A stretch of DNA of 64,000 bases from Promineifilum sp019695075. GTDB taxonomy: Bacteria; Chloroflexota; Anaerolineae; Promineifilales; Promineifilaceae. The position numbers and the translations under genes were made by a program. Shown here in pieces: positions 35,280 to 43,901 of this stretch (the stretch's first letter is position 1; every line of letters begins with the position of its first letter). The stretch is from NCBI GenBank assembly GCA_026129185.1, contig JAHCIO010000005.1, positions 98,138-162,137 of the forward strand, in the 5' to 3' direction. The notes below the pieces were generated by a model. The model worked only from the letters and a program-made list of their open reading frames with translations, ran no database searches and was not told the origin of the DNA.

Positions 35280-36548
35280 CTATTGCTTTGCGTACGCCAT
35301 CCATGCCGGGCCGCCCGCGGCCACGTGGGCGACGCCATATACAGTCAGATAGGCATTGGCGATGGCCTCCAGCGTGTAGGCCGGGGCAGCGGCGAGGCAA
35401 GCCGGCCCCATGGCCCGCAGGCTCGTCACGTTGTCACTGGCCCAGATCATCCGGTCGACGAGGCACTCCACCCGCCCCGGCTCGACCAGGAAGCCGGTCT
35501 CGCCTTCGCGCACGACTTCGGGGATGCCGCCGGTTGCCGTGGCGATGACTGGTTTGCCGTGGGCGAAGGCCTCGACAATGACAATGCCAAATACCTCTTG
35601 GCCAACTGTCGGCACGACCAACGCGTCGGCCGCGGCCAATAGCTCACGCTTCCGGTCGCCCTGAACATGGCCGTGAAACACCAATTGCGGCAGATGGGCA
35701 TATCGCTGCCGCAGTGAGTCCAACAGCACGCCGGAGCCGGCGACATCGAGCTGCAACGCCGGCCGCGCGCCCACGGCCTGCTCGAACGCGGCGCAGAGAA
35801 CGTCAACGCCCTTGATCCGATCAAGGCGGCCGAGATAGAGTAGGCGCGTCCTGCCCGAGTACTCGCCCGATTGCCGGTTGGCGGCCACGTACAGGGCATC
35901 AAGCTCTGCCTGCGATAGTCCATGGGAATTGGGCACGACGTAGCTCTGCGCCCCTGGGAAGTAGCCCAGCGCCGTGTGTCGTTCGAGCGTTAGGCGACTG
36001 GGCGCGGCGACGATGGCGACCGAGCGCGATTGGGCGCGCCGAATGGCCTGGTAGGGCCACAACCAGCCCGAGCCGCGCATCGCCAGTTGCCCCAGCCGGC
36101 CGGTAAGAGTGCCCTCGGGGCTGATGAGTTCGTGGTCATGACAGGTATGCACGAGCCGTGAACCGGGACAGGCGGCGCGCGCCGCGGTCCAGACCGACGG
36201 CGAGAGGCCGCGTAACTTGTGCGTGTGGACTACAGCAGGCTGTTCGTGGGCAATGATCGCCCGTAGGGTTTGATAGACGTGCGCGTTCCACAGGTCAATC
36301 GTTTGGAAGATCGCCCGCTGATAGGGCGGTTTAGTGTCCTTGTCACCGATCCAGTATAAGTTGCGTGGGCGGAAGCGGTAGTATCGAATGCCGTCGCCGT
36401 CTTCGATCTGGGCCGACCCCGCACGCTGTGTGGCCACGACGACGACCTCGTGGCCAAACCGGCGAAGGCCCAGGGCCAGCTGACGCGCCGCCGCCGCTGC
36501 GCCGCCACCTTCGTGGTCTATCCGCGTCGCTACCAGGAGTACTTTCAC
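35280..36548 (-). CDS. GT4-family glycosyltransferase
   Basis: The 422-residue protein has an N-terminal KVLLVATRIDHEGGGAAAAARQLA (loop binding the acceptor), HTHKLRGLSP and HTCHDHELISPEG, and a donor domain with LLYLGRLDRIKGVDVL and the E-x7-E motif region VPTVGQEVFGIVIVEAFAHGKPV near 320-342. The start is placed at the GTG at 36548 with AGAGG 6 nt upstream; a TTG seven codons earlier is possible. It would act before the flippase. Confidence 0.92.
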   Translation of the reverse strand: MKVLLVATRIDHEGGGAAAAARQLALGLRRFGHEVVVVATQRAGSAQIEDGDGIRYYRFRPRNLYWIGDKDTKPPYQRAIFQTIDLWNAHVYQTLRAIIAHEQPAVVHTHKLRGLSPSVWTAARAACPGSRLVHTCHDHELISPEGTLTGRLGQLAMRGSGWLWPYQAIRRAQSRSVAIVAAPSRLTLERHTALGYFPGAQSYVVPNSHGLSQAELDALYVAANRQSGEYSGRTRLLYLGRLDRIKGVDVLCAAFEQAVGARPALQLDVAGSGVLLDSLRQRYAHLPQLVFHGHVQGDRKRELLAAADALVVPTVGQEVFGIVIVEAFAHGKPVIATATGGIPEVVREGETGFLVEPGRVECLVDRMIWASDNVTSLRAMGPACLAAAPAYTLEAIANAYLTVYGVAHVAAGGPAWMAYAKQ

Positions 36549-36674
36549 GCCTGGCCTCTTCTCAGCCAATAAGCCTGTTGGCGCGGCCCACTCGTTCGAG
36601 CGCCCCAGTGAGCGCGGGTGAGTTGCCGCCTTGTGAAGTTCGGCGCGGGCGCAAGGACGGGCGTAGCACTCATG

Positions 36675-38192
36675 TCAACCGGAATGACTCTGCGAATGTG
36701 GGCGGCGGACGAGACGGGTGATGTAGCCGACTTCCTCCAACCGCAACAGTTGCGCGGCGATAACGGTCGAAACCACACAAGCGGCGCCACCGGCCAACAG
36801 GGTAAGCCATGTCACCAGGGTGCCGGCCGGCAGCCGGCCGGCGAGGCTGCGAACCGCGAACGTGCCGGCCGCGGCCGCCGCGGCGATGACTGCCAACTGA
36901 GCGCTATCGGCGCGCGTCCACAGCTTGTGTTCCTTCGCTGCCGTTCGACTGAGCCACAGCAGGCCCACAAAGACGGCAATGGAATTCGCGATGCCGAAAC
37001 TGCGTAGGCCGACGCCGAGGCGAATCAACAGGTATTCCGAAACGATGAGCGCCACGGCGTTGATAGCAAAGAACAACATGACCACGCGCGGCACATTGCG
37101 CGCAAACGCCAACCCCAGCGGGATACTGATTAACGCCAGGCCGACGATGGCCGGAGCATATGTCTGCAAGACCTGGGCCACGGTGATGGCGTCCTCGGCG
37201 CTGAAACGGCCGCGCGCGAAGACGGCGTTCACCAACTGTGGCGCCAGTAGCGCCAACCCGACGGACATGGGCACGGCCAGAAGGGCAACGATGCGCAGGC
37301 GGGAATTGTAGTTCTGCTTGGTCCCGGCGGTGTAGTTCTGGATAGTCGCCAGCTGGAAGCCACGGAAGACGAAGCGCTCCACAATAGCGATCAGCCGCGC
37401 GGCAAACGTCACCGCTGTCAGCACCCCCGGCCCTAGCAAGGACGCCAGCGCCCGCTCGGTGATCGAACTGAGTACCCGCACGCCCTGACCCGTGAGCGGC
37501 ATGCCCACAGTGCGAGCCATACTGGTCAGAACCACACGCTCCGGCCAAATGGGTCGCAGGCGGAAGTCTGGCACCCAGGCCAGCCCCACGAACCCGACGA
37601 GCACCTCGACAACCGCGCCGCCTATCAGTCCCCAGACGACAAGCCACAGATCCTGTTGCGCGCCGGCCAGCAGCACGATCACGATTGTTGCCACCGTGCC
37701 GGCAATGCGTCCGGCGGTGGGCACGACCAGCCGGCCGGAACGATAATAAATCGCCCGCAGCGTCTCCGCCAGCGCCAGCAGGAAGATTAGCCACGCCAGA
37801 ACCGCTGCCAGTGGCTGGCCGGCAAGCTTCGTCTCGACCGTCGCGCCGGGCACGCTGAGCGGATACCACCAGCGCGCCGACAGCGACAGCAGCGCCGCGG
37901 CGGCGAAGGCGACGACGCAGATAACGGTGATGGCCTGATTGTAGGCCGTGGCCTGATCGTCGGCCTCGGCAAACAGACCCATGAAGGAGTTCGTCAGGCT
38001 TTGGAACATGCCCCGGCCGATCGTGACCGGCAGACTCCAGGCCGCATAGAGAATGTCCGACTGCGCGCTTAGCCCTAGCGCGGCGGCCAGCGCGATGTCG
38101 AGCGCAAACATGATCGCGCCCTCGGCCAGGAAGAGGCCATTAAGCAACACGGAGTGGCGCACAAAGCGCGTCGTGGAGGTCGTTGGCGACAC
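36675..38192 (-). CDS. MurJ/Wzx-type lipid-linked oligosaccharide flippase
   Basis: This MVF/MOP-family protein (505 residues) has 14 hydrophobic segments with the N-terminal AAWSLPVTIGRGMFQSLTNSFMGLF, which resembles MurJ, and VFARGRFSAEDAI, the conserved loop also found in MurJ (FxRGxFxxxd). MurJ flips lipid II, but this gene sits inside the polysaccharide locus, so it may carry the repeat unit instead. The start is a GTG 3 nt after the TPR gene. MurJ activity elsewhere in the genome would settle this. Confidence 0.85.
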   Translation of the reverse strand: MSPTTSTTRFVRHSVLLNGLFLAEGAIMFALDIALAAALGLSAQSDILYAAWSLPVTIGRGMFQSLTNSFMGLFAEADDQATAYNQAITVICVVAFAAAALLSLSARWWYPLSVPGATVETKLAGQPLAAVLAWLIFLLALAETLRAIYYRSGRLVVPTAGRIAGTVATIVIVLLAGAQQDLWLVVWGLIGGAVVEVLVGFVGLAWVPDFRLRPIWPERVVLTSMARTVGMPLTGQGVRVLSSITERALASLLGPGVLTAVTFAARLIAIVERFVFRGFQLATIQNYTAGTKQNYNSRLRIVALLAVPMSVGLALLAPQLVNAVFARGRFSAEDAITVAQVLQTYAPAIVGLALISIPLGLAFARNVPRVVMLFFAINAVALIVSEYLLIRLGVGLRSFGIANSIAVFVGLLWLSRTAAKEHKLWTRADSAQLAVIAAAAAAGTFAVRSLAGRLPAGTLVTWLTLLAGGAACVVSTVIAAQLLRLEEVGYITRLVRRPHSQSHSG

Positions 38193-38195
38193 GGC

Positions 38196-39200
38196 TTATT
38201 GTTCTCCCAGTCGGGAGACGGCCGTTGGGTCTCGCTCGTCCAATCTCAGGACGATGCGATAGAGTTCGGCCGCTTCCGCGCGTCTGTCCGTATTCCAGTA
38301 GACCTCGGCCAGGGCCAGGTAGGCCCACTTGTCGCTATCGTTGGCTGACAAAGCTGCGCTCAGGTAGCGCTCGGCCGCGGCCGCGTCGCCCTCCAGCTCC
38401 CACGACAGTCTCCCCAGATGCACCAGCGGCCAGTACGGATCGGGCGATCGGTCGGCCGCCAGCCGGAAGTCGGCCATGGCCTCCTGCTTTCGTCCCAGAC
38501 GCTCAAGCGCCAGACCCCGCAGGTAATGGCTTTGCAGGCGGCTCCAGTCGTGGACAAAACGATCAAGCCGGATGGCCCGGTCGGCCGCGGCCAGGACGGT
38601 GGCATCATCGGCGGGCTGGGGGCGATTCGCATAGACTTGAGCCAGCCGAAAATACAGGTCGCTGTTGGCCAGGGATGCCGTCGTCTGGGCGGCAATGCCC
38701 GCGCTGTAGGTCTGTTCCGCGGCCAACCAATCGCCCTGGTCTTCATGAGCCTGACCGAGGGCCAGCCACCCCGCCGGGTCTTCCGGGGCGACAGCCGTGG
38801 CCCGTCGATACCACTCCACGGCCTCGTCCGTTTGCCCGGCGGAACGGGCCTGATCGCCAACGGCGATCAGTTCTGCGACCATGTTGGGCCAGTGTTGCCA
38901 GGCGGCGATGGCTGCCTCGGCGTCGCCCGCCGCCAGGCGCGCATAACCCAACGCCCGCCACGGCGACGCCGGTTCGGGGTCTTGCTGGACAGCCTGCTCC
39001 AGTAGCGCCGCGGCGTGTTGAGCGGTGGCCAACGGGTCGCTGCCTTCAGTCGTGCGTGCGGCGCTGAACGCCAGAAAGCCGCGATTGCGTGCCCAGGCCC
39101 CTTGCCAGCGGCTGCTGCCCAGCGCCAGCCACGCCCCGATCAACGCCAGCAGCACTAGCAGCAATCCTGCGGTCACCCTGGACTGCACAACTCCACTCAT
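38196..39200 (-). CDS. Membrane-anchored TPR protein of the exopolysaccharide locus
   Basis: The 334-residue product has one N-terminal membrane segment (VTAGLLLVLLALIGAWLALG) followed by about seven tetratricopeptide-type helical pairs, for example DPEPASPWRALGYARLAAGD and EDPAGWLALGQAHEDQGDW. TPR proteins of this type scaffold export machinery. The start is uncertain: ATG at 39200 or GTG at 39248, which would overlap the upstream stop by 22 bp; neither has a good Shine-Dalgarno. Confidence 0.8.
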   Translation of the reverse strand: MSGVVQSRVTAGLLLVLLALIGAWLALGSSRWQGAWARNRGFLAFSAARTTEGSDPLATAQHAAALLEQAVQQDPEPASPWRALGYARLAAGDAEAAIAAWQHWPNMVAELIAVGDQARSAGQTDEAVEWYRRATAVAPEDPAGWLALGQAHEDQGDWLAAEQTYSAGIAAQTTASLANSDLYFRLAQVYANRPQPADDATVLAAADRAIRLDRFVHDWSRLQSHYLRGLALERLGRKQEAMADFRLAADRSPDPYWPLVHLGRLSWELEGDAAAAERYLSAALSANDSDKWAYLALAEVYWNTDRRAEAAELYRIVLRLDERDPTAVSRLGEQ

Positions 39201-39226
39201 GGACGCAAACGCATTCCCGGCCCAGC

Positions 39227-40438
39227 TCAGGCGCGGAGTTGTCTCCACCAGGTCAGGGCGATGATCGCGGCCAGGGACAGCAACACGCTGACGGCGACGG
39301 CCGCCGGGAACAGGGCGAGCGGGTTGGCGCGCGTGGGTGTCTCTGGCTCGGCCGCCCGGCTGGCCAATCGGGCAACGGTCTCGCGTGTGGCCACGCGCTC
39401 CTCGTCCACCTTGCGCGCCAGGGTGGAGTAAGTCTCTATGGCAATGGTGCGCCGGTTCTGTAGGCGCTCACCCTCGTTAAAGAGCTGCTGTTTCTCCACT
39501 TGCAGGGCAAAGATGGCGGGTTGCATCTCCGTCAGTTGCTGGTCGCGCGCCGCCAATGCCGACTCAAAGGCAACTTGCATGGCGTCAAGGCGCTGGAGTT
39601 GATCAGCGCGCTGCGTGGTCGTCAACTGGCTGTCGGCGCCGATGCTTAGCTGGAACGGAGGGGCAACCGGCGTCGCGCCGACGCTCTGGAAGGGCTGCAA
39701 TTGCAGGCTCAGCGCGGCCAATTGATCGGCCAGCGTCACGGTGTCGCTGGTGTTGTTCTCCAACTGTGTGCGCAGAACCTCGATATCGTTGAGCGCGCGC
39801 TGGTAGTCGTTCTGTTGGTTCAGGTAGGCGGTTTGCAGCGTGGTCAGCGCCGCCAACTCGTTATCGACGATACCCTGACGGTTGGTCGCCTGGAACTGTA
39901 CCAACGCCGTCTCCGCTGCCCCCAGCTCGGCGCCGGCCTCATTGAGCTGGTCTTCATAGAAGCTCATCCCCCCACGGCCGTAGACGGCTTCTATGGCCAG
40001 GATAAACTCGTCGGCCCAGGCGTTGGCCAGCGCCGCCGCGTTTTGAGGCTTAGAGGTTCGGACAATGAGCCGGACAATGCGCCCGTCAGGCGACGCGATA
40101 ACGTCCAGTGTGCCGCGCAGTTCCGTTAGCGATGAAAATGTTTCCGGGGCCAGGCTTTGAGCTGTGGGCAGCAACGCGGCGAGCACGTCATCGCTCATTG
40201 CCAACTGGGGGTATGCCGTTAACAACTGGGTGGAGCGCATGCTGGTGATAATGCGTGGGTCAAACTCAAGTTGCTGGGTAGGCTCAGGCACGGTGACGAG
40301 GGCGCTGGCTTCATAGTCCTTGCCGGAAAGAAAGATCGCTACGGCGACAAGAACAGCGAGAACAACGGCTGCGACAATCAGCCACCAAAAGCTGACCACG
40401 GCCTTTACATATGGCCGCAAGTCAATCGTTTCATCCAT
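39227..40438 (-). CDS. Wzz-type polysaccharide chain-length regulator
   Basis: The 403-residue protein has two terminal membrane segments (about 18-40 and 380-400) around a large extracytoplasmic helical region, with the Wzz N-terminal signature IDLRPYVKAVVSFWWLIVAA and the coiled coil between about 150 and 350. No tyrosine-kinase (Wzc) domain follows. It controls polymer length with a Wzy polymerase. GGAGG lies 4 nt before the ATG. The promoter-proximal position in the locus fits. Confidence 0.9.
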   Translation of the reverse strand: MDETIDLRPYVKAVVSFWWLIVAAVVLAVLVAVAIFLSGKDYEASALVTVPEPTQQLEFDPRIITSMRSTQLLTAYPQLAMSDDVLAALLPTAQSLAPETFSSLTELRGTLDVIASPDGRIVRLIVRTSKPQNAAALANAWADEFILAIEAVYGRGGMSFYEDQLNEAGAELGAAETALVQFQATNRQGIVDNELAALTTLQTAYLNQQNDYQRALNDIEVLRTQLENNTSDTVTLADQLAALSLQLQPFQSVGATPVAPPFQLSIGADSQLTTTQRADQLQRLDAMQVAFESALAARDQQLTEMQPAIFALQVEKQQLFNEGERLQNRRTIAIETYSTLARKVDEERVATRETVARLASRAAEPETPTRANPLALFPAAVAVSVLLSLAAIIALTWWRQLRA

Positions 40439-40472
40439 GTTGCCTCCGAAGGTGTATGCATACCCCAATCGG

Positions 40473-41876
40473 TTATCTTACATGAGCATCAAGGGGTGGG
40501 CAAATTGGGCAGGCGTCGCCGGGCGCGACCAGGGCCACAACAAGCCCGGCCAGCAGAGCGCTGCGCAATTCCAGGAAGGGATGGGGCGCGGGATAGAAGA
40601 GGCCGAGGAGCCAGAAGCCCAGCCATAGCGCCGTCTGGGGCGCATAGCGCGAGAACGCGCCCCCCCGAAACACAGGGGCCAGCAGCAGCCAACCCCACAG
40701 CAGCACACCGGCAAAACCCAATTCCGCGCCCAACAGCAGCGGCACGTTGTGGACGACCTCGGCCCAGGCGTCGCGCTCGCTGGCCGCGGTGACGTAGTGG
40801 CCCAGGCCCACGCCCGTCCATGGTCGTTCAGTCAACATCTGCCAGGCGATCGCCGTGTCGCGCTCGCGTTCCCAGAGTGAGCGGCTCTCGATAGGTGTGT
40901 CTGTTGCCGCGCGCCCCAGGAGTGCGTCACCGTAGATGCCCAGGCTGACCGCGCCGAGGACGAAGAGCGCCGCCAGAAGAGCCAGGTGTCGCCGCGAAGG
41001 TCGCCAGCCGTGGGCGGCGGCGCGCAGCCACGGCAGGACAGCGATCAGCAGCGCCAACGCCAGACAGGCGATAGCCCAGCGGGCTAACGTGGACAGGATG
41101 CCAGCCACGCCAAGCACGAAGACGACGCCAGCCGCGAGCTGTCGTCGCCGGGTTGCGCCGACGGTGAGGGGCAGCATGAGCACGACGCTAACCAGCGTGC
41201 CGGCCGTCGTGTTAGGGTGGTTCGTCAGGCCATAGCCCCGCAGCCACCGCGCCGCGCCGCGCATGACAACGCTGATGCCCCTCGTGGCCGGATCGAGCGC
41301 CGGCTCGCCCAGGAAGCGCAAGCCCAGGTCGCGCTGCCCAAGGAATTGGCCCAGGGCGGCCCCGGCTTGGAGGATGATGATGGCCGCCAGCACCCACAGG
41401 AGGTCGGGTTTCTCGTTAATTATGTAAAGGTAGACCCATGCCCCCTGGCCAATGAGTAGTAGCAGTCGGATGAGTTGCCCCGTTTCGCACGCGCCGGCCA
41501 GGCAGGAGCCGGCGACACTGGCCAGGGCGACAACGGCCAGCAGCGCCAGCGGCAGCACTACACGACTCCACCCCCATGTCAGCGCGCGCAAACGGCCGGT
41601 CTGGCAACGGTAGAGCAACCAGGCGGTGACGGACACGAGCGGCAGGAGACTGACAATGCCCACCGGTTCCCACGAACCACCGGCCACCGGCCACCGCCAC
41701 AGGGGCAGCCAACTGAGCGGCCCGCCGGCGGCGACCACGCTGTTGGTCCCCAGCAGCAGGATCAGATAGAGAGCAAATGCGGCATAGGCGACGTGCGCGG
41801 CCACTCTTTCCAGCCGGAGGCGGGGCCGCGCCGTCGCAAGGCTTGTCTCGTTCAGGCCCTTGTCACCCCGGGGCAT
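40473..41876 (-). CDS. O-antigen ligase/Wzy-type membrane protein (copy 3)
   Basis: The 467-residue protein starts at the ATG at 41876, overlapping the SCP2-type gene by 25 bp; the frame is open further over that gene. About 11 hydrophobic segments are seen, with RGYGLTNHPNTTAGTLV near 225, and the loop WTGVGLGHYVTAA near 375. The second H-x-H/N of the family is replaced by AEVVHNVPLLLGAELG. It probably acts as ligase or polymerase in the same locus. A 34-nt gap separates it from the Wzz-type gene. Confidence 0.85.
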   Translation of the reverse strand: MPRGDKGLNETSLATARPRLRLERVAAHVAYAAFALYLILLLGTNSVVAAGGPLSWLPLWRWPVAGGSWEPVGIVSLLPLVSVTAWLLYRCQTGRLRALTWGWSRVVLPLALLAVVALASVAGSCLAGACETGQLIRLLLLIGQGAWVYLYIINEKPDLLWVLAAIIILQAGAALGQFLGQRDLGLRFLGEPALDPATRGISVVMRGAARWLRGYGLTNHPNTTAGTLVSVVLMLPLTVGATRRRQLAAGVVFVLGVAGILSTLARWAIACLALALLIAVLPWLRAAAHGWRPSRRHLALLAALFVLGAVSLGIYGDALLGRAATDTPIESRSLWERERDTAIAWQMLTERPWTGVGLGHYVTAASERDAWAEVVHNVPLLLGAELGFAGVLLWGWLLLAPVFRGGAFSRYAPQTALWLGFWLLGLFYPAPHPFLELRSALLAGLVVALVAPGDACPICPPLDAHVR

Positions 41877-42280
41877 GTTGCCGGCAGCGCGTGTCGCTCC
41901 AAAACGGCCGGATAGAGTTCTTGCGCATAGTGAAAGAGGTCGGCCAGGGCCATCGTCTTCCACACCGGCCCTTTCATGTCCAGCAGATCGCTGCCCACGG
42001 CCTTGCCCAAGCGCATCGCCCCCAGCAGCAAACAGTGGAGCGTGTCGGCCGTCAGGCCGATCTGGATAGTCGGCCGCACGTCGCTCAACCCATAGAGCAC
42101 GTTGACCGGCGCACGGCGGGCGTCGATGGTGATCGAGGCCGCCGGCGCGGTGCAATCGAAGCGGATGGCCAGCGCCGCCTTCAGCAGGGCGTTCGTGGCC
42201 TTGGGGTCACGGCGCTCGATGTCGGCGAACAGCTGCTCGAAGCACGTATAGAGCTGGGTATCGCTGGCGTAGACGGCCAT
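41852..42280 (-). CDS. SCP2-type sterol/lipid-binding domain protein
   Basis: The 142-residue product, starting at the ATG 8 nt after the HTH gene, resembles small SCP2-fold proteins: FDCTAPAASITIDARRAPVNV, TIQIGLTADTLHCLLLGAMRLGKAV and the helical tail WKTMALADLFHYAQELYP. SCP2 domains bind hydrophobic ligands. The role beside polysaccharide genes is unknown. Because of its 25-bp overlap with the following ligase-type gene, the two are likely translationally coupled. The upstream part of the open frame overlaps the HTH gene and is rejected. Confidence 0.7.
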   Translation of the reverse strand: MAVYASDTQLYTCFEQLFADIERRDPKATNALLKAALAIRFDCTAPAASITIDARRAPVNVLYGLSDVRPTIQIGLTADTLHCLLLGAMRLGKAVGSDLLDMKGPVWKTMALADLFHYAQELYPAVLERHALPATCPGVTRA

Positions 42281-42288
42281 GACTGGGC

Positions 42289-43095
42289 TTACTCTTCCGC
42301 TTCGCCGGCATGGCTTAGCCGCTGCTTCAACTGCTCGGCCTGGAATTGCAGCGAGTAGTTGATCATATAGAAGATGCCCTTCCACGTGTCCGGGTCAAGG
42401 AGGTCTTCGCGCGAGGCCCCCTGGAACGTACTCAGGATTTGCTTGGCGAACTCCGGCGTCAGACGATCCAACCCGGACTTGCCCATCTGCCACAGCCGGC
42501 CGGGCTGGATCGGCTCCGGCACGACCTGATTGATGGCCCCGCTGACCTTGTCGCGCACCTGCCCGGCCTGGAAGCGGGCGGAGTAGGTCATCATGTAGGC
42601 CACACCCTTCCACGTGTCCAGATCGAGCATGTCCTCGGCCGTCATCCCCTGGAAGTTGCGCAACACGTCGAGCTGCATATCCGGCGTCAGCTTGTGGAGG
42701 TTGTCGCGCACGCTGGTCAGCAGGCGCACCGGCGAATAGGCCGGGCCGTCGCTGCTCGTCCCCGCGCCGACCATGCCTTCCAGCTCGGCCACGCGCGCGT
42801 TCAGTTCGGCCACCAGGCGGCGTAGTTGTTCGGCCTCGTCTTCGGCCGGGCCGGCGGTCGCCTCCGGTGCGGCGCTGGCCTCGAACGCGCTCAGCCCCTG
42901 GTCGCGGAACTTGCGCACGATGTAGCCGACCTGCCCCTCGGTCAGGTCGTGGGCCGCGGCCGCTTCGGCCTGGGTTTGCCCGTCGGCCACGGCCAGCAGG
43001 GCCGCCGCCCGCCGGCCATCGATATCCTGGCTCAGGGCCAGTTGTTGTAGAGCCGCTCGCGTCTCGTTGCTCAGGAGCGCCTGGATGTCTGTCAT
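42289..43095 (-). CDS. HTH protein with coiled coil and a duplicated unrecognised module
   Basis: The 268-residue protein has an N-terminal transposase-like helix-turn-helix (about 20-70: GQTQAEAAAAHDLTEGQVGYIVRKF), a coiled coil (about 85-110), and two copies of a module of about 60 residues (about 126-185 and 203-262). Both copies share LTP, FQG, ED(M/L)LD, DTWKG, YM and FQA in the same order (LDTWKGVAYMMTYSARFQAG; PDTWKGIFYMINYSLQFQAE). I know no family for this module. AAGGAGACATC precedes the ATG. It heads the SCP2/ligase gene string and could regulate the locus, but this is inference. Confidence 0.75.
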   Translation of the reverse strand: MTDIQALLSNETRAALQQLALSQDIDGRRAAALLAVADGQTQAEAAAAHDLTEGQVGYIVRKFRDQGLSAFEASAAPEATAGPAEDEAEQLRRLVAELNARVAELEGMVGAGTSSDGPAYSPVRLLTSVRDNLHKLTPDMQLDVLRNFQGMTAEDMLDLDTWKGVAYMMTYSARFQAGQVRDKVSGAINQVVPEPIQPGRLWQMGKSGLDRLTPEFAKQILSTFQGASREDLLDPDTWKGIFYMINYSLQFQAEQLKQRLSHAGEAEE

Positions 43096-43244
43096 GATGT
43101 CTCCTTGTAACCCATCTTCAGGGTCGTATACATCCCCATTATATCGGAAGTCTGTATCTAATGTACTGGTTGGGCGACGCGACTGACCATATCCTTGTGG
43201 CCACCTTCTTGGAGGTACAAGGGCCGCCCGCGCGTCCGGTATGG

Positions 43245-43274
43245 TTGACAGTGTGTAAATGCATATGATATAGT
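43245..43274 (+). promoter_or_regulatory. Promoter of the phasin-like gene
   Basis: A perfect TTGACA (43245-43250) and TATAGT (43269-43274) are 18 bp apart in the otherwise gene-free 276-bp gap 43096-43371. The leader is about 90 nt. Confidence 0.65.
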
Positions 43275-43371
43275 GATCGAATAATGCGCTGCGTCATGCT
43301 GCCGTTGTTGGGCGGCGCGCCGGCGCAAAGAGGCGACAGAGAGCGGGCTGTGGTTGCCAGGAGCGCATACC

Positions 43372-43749
43372 ATGATCGAGCAGACGGAGATTGAGGAAGG
43401 GGCAGCCGAGTCGGGCAATGCCTTGTTGAGTGGCCTGCGGCGGGTGCTCATGGCCGGCGTCGGCGCGGTTGCGCTGACCCAGGAACAGATCGAGGACTTT
43501 GTCGGCAAGCTCGTCGAGCGCGGCGAGATCGCCGACGGCGACGCGCGCAAACTTGTCACCGACGTGATCGACCGCCGCCGCAAGATGCTGCACGACGGCA
43601 CTCGGCGCGCCGAGGAGGAGTTGGACAAGCGCATCGAGAGCTTGCTGGCGCACATGAACATCCCCTCTAAGGGCGAGATCGATAGCCTCAGCGACAAGAT
43701 CAGCGACCTGAGCCACAAGGTCGATGAGTTGGTGCGCGGCCGCCAGTAG
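43372..43749 (+). CDS. Phasin-family protein
   Basis: The 125-residue helical protein resembles the PhaF/PhaI-type phasin domain: an amphipathic segment NALLSGLRRVLMAGVGAVALT, then EQIEDFVGKLVERGEIADGDARKLV and a C-terminal coiled coil with IPSKGEIDSLSDKISDLS. Phasins coat polyhydroxyalkanoate granules. CAGGAG lies about 8 nt before the ATG, which is preferred over upstream codons in the same frame. It is followed by a PhaR-like regulator whose C-terminal half has the same pattern. Confidence 0.8.
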   Translation: MIEQTEIEEGAAESGNALLSGLRRVLMAGVGAVALTQEQIEDFVGKLVERGEIADGDARKLVTDVIDRRRKMLHDGTRRAEEELDKRIESLLAHMNIPSKGEIDSLSDKISDLSHKVDELVRGRQ

Positions 43750-43839
43750 GGTTGGGGGAGCCTTGCCGCCGGTGATCACGACGCGCTCGACGTGGAGCAT
43801 TCCTGGTCGGTCGCGGCGCACGTTGTATGGCGGCGGCCG

Positions 43840-43868
43840 TTGGCGTCCCGCTTCTTCGCGCATATAAT
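43840..43868 (+). promoter_or_regulatory. Promoter of the PhaR-like gene
   Basis: TTGGCG (43840-43845) and TATAAT (43863-43868) with a 17-bp spacer. The leader is about 27 nt and ends in AGGAC before the ATG at 43902. Confidence 0.6.
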
Positions 43869-43901
43869 CCAGCGCCTTACGCATGCACTCAGGACGACAC
43901 G

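Noticed and set aside
40473..42155. 560-residue version of the third O-antigen-ligase-type protein
   Set aside because: The first 93 residues lie over the SCP2-type gene in another frame and have shadow composition; ATG at 41876 fits family length.
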